From positions 1-28,396 of the forward strand of contig MU405449.1 of NCBI GenBank assembly GCA_022836615.1: a stretch of 28,396 bases of DNA. The letters are read 5' to 3'. Numbering within the stretch: the first letter of the stretch is position 1; every line of letters begins with the position of its first letter. Below are positions 22,101-28,396 of this stretch, one piece after another. The DNA comes from Annulohypoxylon bovei var. microspora (taxonomy: Eukaryota > Ascomycota > Sordariomycetes > Xylariales > Hypoxylaceae). Both the position numbers and the translations under genes were made by a program. The notes beneath the pieces were generated by a model. The model was not told the DNA's origin and did no database searches. It worked only from the letters and a program-made list of their open reading frames with translations.

Positions 22101-23604
22101 TGGAAATAATATTATTTAATAAAGAATTAATAAAGAATTAAATTTTAAAAAATTATAATAATAATATTTAAATTAAACGGGTTATAATTTATTAAAAAAA
22201 ATAAAATCGTATACTTTAAAACTTCCGATTAATTTATTTTATTTAAACGCATTAATACCGATTCCATAAATTAAATAATAAGCGTTTACGTTTTTTTCAT
22301 ACATTTATCACGGCTTTTATTTTTAATTTAAACATTTTTAATAATAATATAATATGTATAATAAATAACATTATAATGAACGTTATTATTATTAAATATA
22401 TAAAAAGAAAATAATACATTTATATTAAAATATTTAAAATGATAAATATTAATTTTATTAAAGAAATTTATGTCGGATAAAATCGATATAAAGGTCGCGC
22501 GATTTTTAAAAATTATGGGATAATATTAAACATTTAAAAACTTTAAAAAAAAAATAAGTAAAGGATTTTACGCATGACTTAAATTCGATAATAATAAATT
22601 TATACGTAATATTATAAAAACGGTAAAAAAATTTAATAAAGAAATTATATTTAAATTTAATAACGTAAATTATAATAAATTTACATTAATAATAAAAAAA
22701 AATAAAAATAAAATCGAATTTAAAAATAATAACTTTTATTTTCATTTTTTTTTATAAATATATTAAATAAATAAAAATTATTTTAATAATAAAAAACAAA
22801 GGAAAAAAAAAATAACATATAAAATAAATAACATTATTATTAAAATTATTATATAATTATATAATAATTTAAAATAAAAATTAATATTAAAATGCCGTAA
22901 TTAATATTAAAACTCCGTAATTATTATTATATATAATTAAAAAAAAACCTTAATTAATTAAAGTTAAAAATAATTAAATCGTAATAATAAATCATAAATA
23001 ATTATATTATAAACAACGAAAACGAATAAACGTCGGTTCATTATAAAATAAAAAAATCGTTCGATTAAATTCGGGATATTATGTTATTTAAACGGGTGGT
23101 TTTACATTTTTATTAATTATTATCACGGGAATTTAATTATTATGTAATATAATTACTTAAATTTAAGTATTTATTATTAATTTTATTTTAAAAAACGAAG
23201 TTTTTTTTATATTTAATAATTCATTCCTTTTATTATATAATAAATTTAACATTTTAAAATGATTATATAATAATTATAAGCTTGGTTCGCGTTAAACGTT
23301 AATGTTTTAATAATTTTTATATATAAATATTTTTATTTTTTTTATTTTTTTTTAAAAAGAAAACTTTATTAAAGTTAATTATATATACGAAGTATTTATT
23401 TATTTTTTATATATTAATTTTATTTATTTTATTTATATAATAATGATTTTTATTAATTAAAAAATTTAATTTTTTATTTAAATTAAATTTAATAAACGAA
23501 ATAATTTTTTAATATAATGGTTAATATTTAAATAAATCGCATAAAAGCGTAACGTTTAACAATCCATTAATTTTAATGTTTTAATTTTTAAAAATTTGTT
23601 TTTT
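19176..23604 (+). other. eroded plus-strand frames, element not identified
   Basis: From about 20 kb A and G dominate the plus strand. Frames with only TAA breaks run for tens of codons, notably at 20,500-20,560 (NENKNENVLFLIKKRKV), 21,720-21,900, 22,070-22,280 and 22,530-22,740. They suggest one or more plus-strand transposon proteins, but I could not assign a family. A (TAA)n-like microsatellite lies at about 20,485-20,502. The 5' LTR of the copia relic should lie near 23.1-23.6 kb, where G+C-richer words such as AACGGGTGGTTTTAC (23,091) and TATCACGGGAAT (23,120) occur, but no second copy is in the window to prove it. Confidence 0.4.
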
Positions 23605-24120
23605 ATGATTTTATTAACGCTTAAAAGTGTGAAAAAAAAAGAAAAAAAACGACGATTAAAAAATTATGAAAATTATAAAAAAAAAGGTTAATAAATAAAA
23701 TAAAAAAGTTAAAAAATTAATTAAAACCGTTCGTAATAAAGTAATAAAAAACGGTGACCTCGAATATAACGTAATTTTTTTTTTTTATAAAAATTAAAAA
23801 ACTTAAAGTTATTATAATATTAATATTTAAAATTCTTTACGAAAAGGTTTAAAAAATTTATAATAAAAAGGTTACGAACGTTAATTTTAATAAATCGGTA
23901 ATTTTTTAAGTTTTAAATTAAATTTATTAAATAATGTTTTAAACCATTTAAAAACCGGTGTTAATTAAATGTTTTACGTAAAAAATAACGAGCTTTTAAA
24001 GTTAATTTAAATTATTTTAAGAAAATATATAATTAATAAATTTAACCATTATAAACTTTATAAAAGAAAAATATTATAAAGTTTTTTAATATATTAAATC
24101 TTAAAAAATTAAATTTAAAA
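23605..24120 (+). pseudogene. probable copia gag region
   Basis: Plus frames interrupted only by TAA begin near an ATG at 23605. They include stretches such as NGDLEYNV (about 23,751-23,775) and NVLNHLKTGVN*MFYVKN (about 23,934-23,987). Position, about 0.85 kb upstream of the protease-integrase linker and in the same orientation, is what a copia gag would occupy. No zinc knuckle was recognised. The identification is by position only and could be wrong. Confidence 0.35.
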
Positions 24121-24961
24121 ATTAAAATAATTAATATATTAATGTTTTTCACGTAATTTAAACTTATTATATTTTTAAAGTTAAAAAAATGTTCGTAATT
24201 AAAATTTTTTTAATAATTATTAACGTTAAAATAACCTTTTAATAAATTAATAACGCTTTTTAATAAATTATTTTAAATGATTAATTAAGGAAATTTATTT
24301 TAATTATTAAATAATAATAATTTTTTTAAAAAAGTTAAATTAAATTTAATAATATTAAACTTAAAATTAATTTAAATGGTTAATTTTTAATTTTTATTAA
24401 AACCGAAAATTTTATATTAAAAAAATTTAATTTAAAAAATAATTACCTTTACTTTAATATAAATAAAAAAATGTATTATTAAAAACTTAAATAATATAAA
24501 ATTTTATAATTTACCGTTATTAATAAATTAAATTAAATGATATTTATTTTAAGTTTTAAAAAATGTAAAGAAATTAAATTTTAATATAATATAATTTATT
24601 AAAAAAAAATTAAAAGTAAAATCTTATTAATTTAAAAGTAAAAAATTTAATAAATTATTATTAAATGGATTTTTTATTAATTAATTAAGTAATATTATAA
24701 TAATTATTATTAATTTTACCATAATTTAATTATTATTTAAATTAAAGCTTAAAATTATTAAAAATAAAGGTTTTATATTAAAGGTTTATACCATGGTTAA
24801 ATTAAATTATTATTTATTTTATAAAAACATAATAATTAACATTTATAAGTAATTTAATTTAATAAACCATAAGAAATTTTTTATTTTAAAATTTATAATT
24901 TTAATAAGTTTAAATAAAGTAATTTAAATAAACATAATAATTTTTTTAATTATTATTAAAG

Positions 24962-25273
24962 GTAAAAAATTAATTAAAAAAGTTTTTAATAAAAAGAAAA
25001 TTTAATATTAATGATTTAACGTTATTAAATATTACTTTAATCGATGGTTTTCATGTGAATATAATTTTCGAAGCTTGTTTTTATAACGTGGGAATTTAAT
25101 ATTATAAATTAAATTATTCTTTAAGATTTAATATAAATATTATTAAAAACACCTTAATTAAAAAATTAAAAAGAAAATATAATTTAATTTTTTTTAAATA
25201 TAAACCTTTTTCCATTTATTTTAAAATATTTTATATTTTATTAATAATTATTTTATATAATATTTTTTAAAGT
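24962..25273 (+). pseudogene. copia pol, protease-integrase linker region
   Basis: One plus frame of about 100 codons has two internal TAA. It contains LLNITLIDGFHVNIIFEACFYNVGI at 25016-25096 (DGFHVNI codons 25043-25063), followed by *YYKLNYSLRF (to 25129) and a long basic segment. The pattern L-x-x-V-x-x-x-P-x-FH-x-N-x-x-S...G-x-W is the stretch between the protease and GAG-pre-integrase domains of fungal Ty1/copia polyproteins. The TAA before YY fits a lost Trp. The protease DSG motif should lie just upstream but is too eroded to name. Confidence 0.62.
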
Positions 25274-25389
25274 GTAATAAAAATTATTTTAATATTAATA
25301 ATAAATATAATTAAACTTCGAAGGTTTATTAAGGATTTTTAAGTGTTTAAAAAAATAATAAAGTTTTATAATATTTAAAATTAAGTTAT

Positions 25390-26040
25390 TTAAGTTTAAA
25401 AGCTTTTAAAAATTTAATTTTTAAAATTAAAAATATACGAATTAAAAGGATACCTCGTATTAAATACGAGACTTATTTAATTACGAACGTTTAATAAATA
25501 ATTTTAAAGAAAAAATTTAAATTTCGAGCATTTAAACTTTTTTAAAAAATATTTTAAGATTTTTTTTTTTTCGAAACAAGGTATAACGGGTCCAAATATT
25601 TATTAATAATTAAGGATAAATATAATGGAATTTTTTAAAGTTTTATATTAATGGATAAAATTTATATATTAATTTATAATAACGTACGAAATTTTAAAAA
25701 TTACATTAAAAAAATTTATAAGCTTATAATAATTAAAATATATTACGATAATAATATAAAAATAATTAAAATATAAGGTTATATATTATATAAAATTTAA
25801 GTTTAATAAAAAGGTATTAAAATAAAATTTCCGTTAATTTATATAAAAAAACCCATTAATAATATTAAGGCGATTAAAAAAAAAGTAATTAAAAAAACTT
25901 TAAATATAAAACTTAAAATTAATTTTTTAATTAAATTATAACCGGAAATTATTAAGGTAATTATATATTTAATTAATATAAATTTGAGTTTTATATATTA
26001 TATATAAATATTAAAAAAAATGTTTAATAATTAATTTAAA
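25390..26040 (+). pseudogene. copia integrase, RIP-killed
   Basis: The plus frame carries a pre-integrase type segment, LKAFKNLIFKIKNIRIK then RIKYET (25399-25475; two of the zinc-site residues are likely eroded, C to Y). Further on, IKIYYDNN at 25732-25755 matches the family HDND block; the GAT at 25747-25749 is the second catalytic Asp. The stretch PLIYIKKPINNIKAIKKK (about 25,833-25,886) matches the SPTYTKEPNG-x-AER-x-G block with Glu eroded to Lys. Then L*PEIIKVIIYLIN (about 25,945-25,980) matches LPEELWPEI...YLIN. At least one frame shift occurs near 25.68 kb. Motif order and spacing support Ty1/copia; activity is impossible. Confidence 0.74.
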
Positions 26041-27780
26041 AAATATTTTCGTTTTTATATTTTTTAAATTACGAAAACATTAACGAGTAATTTAAAATTT
26101 AATTAAAGTGGGATATATATATATGGTTATAAGGTGTACCCGTTAAAATTAAATGTATAAAATTAAAAAAATAAGAAATTTTATAAAATAAAAAATAAGG
26201 TTTATATTAAATATTTTATTAAACATCGAACATTTAATATATACCGAATTTAAATTTTTAAAATAAATTAAATAATTATTATAAAAAATATAATATTTAA
26301 TGAAAAAACGTTTTATTTCTTTAAATAAAAAAAAACGACGTTAAAAATTAACGTTTTAAAAATTAAATAAATTATTTTCGAAAAGTTTAATAAAATAACA
26401 TTTATTATTAAAACATTAAATTTATAAGATAAAAGAATTAAAATAACCTTTAAAATTAACCTTAAGCTTAAAAAAGGGTTTAAAAATAAGTAAATACCTT
26501 AAAAAAACGATTTAAATAATTAATTAAATAATTATAATTTAAAAGTGGAAATAAATTTAACCGTAAAAATAAATAACGATTTAATTATAAAAATAATTAA
26601 GAAAATTATCTTAAATTAATTACAAGGATTAATAATTTTTAAACCATATTAAAAGTAAAGGAAAATTTTATTTACGAGTAAATCATTTTTATAAAAAGAA
26701 ATTTTTCGGAACATTTTACTTTTATAAAAAAAGGTTTTTACGAAAATAATATTTTTATAAAAAAAAAGTTTTAATAAATAATTAAATTAATTTAAATTAC
26801 TTTTATAAAAAAAAGTTTTTATAAAAATAATATTTTTATAAAAAAAAACGAATTTAAAATATTAAATGTTACGTTTATAAATTTAATTAATAATGGTACG
26901 CCGGCATTATAATTAAATAATTAATTATAACGTAAAAAATAAAATAAATTAAAAGGTTTATTAAACCGATTTAAAAAAACGTTTTTAATAAAATTTAATA
27001 ATTTAATAAATAATTTAACATTTCGTTTTTAAATTATAAAATAATAACTTATATAATAATTTTATTATATAAAAGGTTAAGCATTAAAAAAACATATTAA
27101 AAATAATAAAAACAACTTTTTAAATAATTTAATCGTAATAATTTTCATTAACTTATTTTATAAAAATAATAATAATATAATAACCATTTTTAATAAAAAT
27201 AACTTTTTTTCTTTTTTAATTATTTTTATATTTAATTAATAAAAGGTAATTAAAAAAAAATAAAAAACATTAAACATTACATGTTATATTTATAATAATA
27301 ATTTATTAAAATAAAGTTATATATATTAACGTAATTTCGAATAAAATAAATATTCATCGAAATGAATTTTTATAACCTTTTTTAAAGTTTTAAAAAAATT
27401 TAAACATTTATTTTTTAAATAAACATTTTAAAAATAACGTTAAAAATAAAATTAAAATAATAATAAAAAAGAATATTTAAAAGGTAATAAAGCATAATTA
27501 AATTAAAAATATACCGTTTTTTTTAAAATAAAATTTTAATTATAAATTTAATAAAAATAAATATTTTAAAACTTATAAATTTAAATTAATAATAAAAAGT
27601 AATTTTTAATATTTAATGTTTTAAAATATGTACGTTATAACGTTCGTAATAAAGTTTTTTAAAATTATAATAATATTAATAATATATTTCGATTTAAACG
27701 TTAAATAATACGATATTAAAAATACTTTTATTAATGTATTTTTAATTAAAATGTTTTTAATTATTTATAAACTTTTAAAA
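26041..27780 (+). pseudogene. copia pol, integrase C-terminus to RT N-terminus, unresolved
   Basis: Lies between recognised integrase and reverse transcriptase in the same orientation, with the right length for the integrase tail and the fingers of the RT. Individual motifs could not be named. Local low-complexity duplications (26718-26848) have further disturbed it. Confidence 0.45.
26718..26848. repeat. duplicated 50-bp unit, 81 bp apart
   Basis: ACTTTTATAAAAAAA, then TTTTTA and AAAATAATATTTTTATAAAA, occurs at 26718-26768 and 26799-26848. The unit contains the self-complementary TTTTTATAAAAA, which also recurs at about 26,685. It may be a local duplication within the eroded pol. Confidence 0.7.
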
Positions 27781-28226
27781 AGTTTTAAAAAAACGATAAA
27801 ATTATTAAACTTTTAAAAACTTTATATAAATTATAAAAGTTTTTTTTATTTTAATATAAAAAATTAATATATACGTTTAAAAATATAAAATTTAAATTTT
27901 TATTAAAAAAACCGTATTTTTTTTATTTAATTAATTATAAAGTTTATATATTCATTTATATTAATAATATTTTAATTTTAAATTATAAAAATAATAAAAC
28001 TTAAGTTTAAAAAGTTATAAATTAATTTAAAAAATTATATAAAATTAAAAATTAAAAACTTATTAATTAATATTTAAAAATTAAAATAATAAAAGATCGT
28101 ATAAATTATACGATTTTTTTATTTTATAATAATTATATTAAAAAAATTACATTTAAATTTAATTTAAATAATAATAATTAAATATTTATTACATTATTAT
28201 TTGTAAAAAAACTTATTAAATTTAAC
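27781..28226 (+). pseudogene. copia reverse transcriptase (palm), truncated at 28226
   Basis: A plus frame runs to 28226. It contains KLYINYKS matching the LYGL(K/R)-x-S block, KKPYFFYL (CCG at 27912), and FIYINNILIL at 27951-27980, where the catalytic YVDDI has become YINNI (27957-27971) by Asp-to-Asn RIP changes. Then come FKKLYKIKN*KLIN*YLKIKIIKDR, matching the M-x-DLG-x-L-x-x-FLGI-x-I block, and NNYIKKITFKFNL, matching the Q-x-x-YI-x-x-I block. The frame continues to VKKLIKFN (28203-28226) and then meets unrelated GC-rich sequence. RNase H is missing. This is the clearest copia signature of the window. Confidence 0.86.
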
Positions 28227-28396
28227 ACGAGGTCCCCGTCGAAACGGGAACACACACCCCGATTTCGAAATCCGAAGTTTAACCGTAAACCGATGGTTCG
28301 GTTCCCGGTCTTGTTCTTTTTTTACGCTCGCGGCCAGCGCCGGGGGTTTGCTCGGGCCGCTGCCGCGCCCCTCGCAAACCCCCGGCGCCGGCCGCT
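28227..28396. other. GC-rich block with consecutive inverted repeats
   Basis: Composition changes within a few bases from about 12% to well over 50% G+C. The block carries CCCGT/ACGGG with a CGAA loop (28235-28248), the palindrome GATTTCGAAATC (28261-28272), AACCGA/TCGGTT with a TGGT loop (28288-28303), then the long terminal hairpin. A tRNA was considered, but there is no cloverleaf. The first bases stay open in the RT frame but bear no RT resemblance. It could be an inserted element, the edge of a GC isochore, or an assembly joint. Confidence 0.7.
28330..28395. repeat. GC-rich hairpin, 22-bp arms
   Basis: The left arm 28330-28351 (GCGGCCAGCGCCGGGGGTTTGC) and right arm 28374-28395 are reverse complements at 21 of 22 positions, with a 22-base GC-rich loop. 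The right arm ends one base before the window does. It might be an element terminus, an extremely stable fold, or a cause of an assembly break. Confidence 0.93.

Larger units (their letters stand above)
1..28226. other. RIP-eroded AT-rich isochore
   Basis: Seen: very low G+C, saturation with TAA/TTA and long A/T runs, persistent CG dinucleotides, and scarcity of TTG/CAA, CTG/CAG and TAG/CTA. Repeat pairs at 5599/6799, 7311/10444 and 2069/4297 differ almost only by transitions. Relic frames are broken almost only by TAA. Known: this is the footprint of repeat-induced point mutation (C to T, preferring CpA) in Pezizomycotina. Inference: the block is a RIP-silenced transposon nest. Only 18432-19172 and the bases after 28226 escape the pattern. 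A naturally AT-rich genome such as an anaerobic gut fungus is less likely, because of the transition-only differences and the GC-rich right end. Confidence 0.88.

Noticed and set aside
25454..25470. CTCGTATT-A-AATACGAG palindrome
   Set aside because: Falls within the copia pre-integrase frame (IPRIKYET); probably coincidental.
28096..28114. ATCGTATAA/TTATACGAT hairpin followed by a T-run, resembling a terminator
   Set aside because: It lies inside the eroded copia RT frame (the KDRINYTI codons), so the symmetry is explained by coding sequence. The organism also appears to be a fungus, where such terminators are not used.
1..28226. A centromere based on extreme AT content
   Set aside because: Composition and dead retroelements would fit, but they fit any RIP-silenced block equally. 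There is no centromere-specific signal to see in sequence alone.
28229..28310. Possible tRNA in the GC-rich block (TTCGAAA and GGTTCGG words)
   Set aside because: Neither strand gives acceptor, D, anticodon and T arms with proper spacing; only small separate hairpins form.

Overview
This window is almost entirely a very AT-rich block (by eye about 8-15% G+C on most lines). Its composition matches repeat-induced point mutation (RIP) in a filamentous ascomycete. TA and TTA/TAA are everywhere and TTG/CAA, CTG/CAG and TAG/CTA are scarce, while CG survives as scattered ACG/TCG. Aligned repeat copies differ almost only by C/T and G/A transitions. The GC-rich last 170 bases suggest a host genome with a two-part (AT-block/GC-block) structure. 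I see no intact host gene. No open frame long enough to be convincing exists on either strand, but reading through the TAA stops (eroded Gln and Trp codons) exposes several dead transposable elements.

Layout. 1-1843: no recognisable gene. 1844-2069: an inverted copy of an LTR. About 3030-4260 (+): the 3' end of a Ty3/gypsy chromovirus pol, with integrase (DD35E spacing intact), GPF/Y module and chromodomain, then a purine tract and a matching LTR from 4297. 4650-4958 (-): an 18-bp coding minisatellite still open in frame. 5599-6988: a 1.39-kb element with 190-bp direct terminal repeats and a gag-type zinc knuckle on the minus strand, which looks like a gag-only LTR element. 7311-10666: a second pair of LTR-like repeats (about 223 bp) enclosing two minisatellites, a less eroded patch and a short Lys/Glu/Cys-rich frame. 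About 11.7-12.6 kb (-): a PIF1-type helicase relic; further minus-strand relic frames lie at 14.8 and 17.2-17.4 kb.

18432-19172 is a 741-bp island of ordinary base composition with 44-bp terminal inverted repeats. It is a MITE-like non-autonomous DNA transposon that inserted after, or escaped, RIP. 19.2-23.6 kb holds eroded plus-strand frames that I could not assign. About 23.6-28.226 kb (+) is a Ty1/copia gag-pol relic with protease-integrase linker, integrase and reverse transcriptase (active-site motif eroded to YINNI). It stops abruptly inside the RT at 28,226, where a GC-rich block with consecutive inverted repeats begins. The block ends, one base before the window ends, in a 22-bp-arm hairpin.

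The genes do not form a pathway. The window is a graveyard of layered mobile elements silenced by RIP, plus one young element and one sharp isochore junction. All domain calls come from reading by eye, without database searches.
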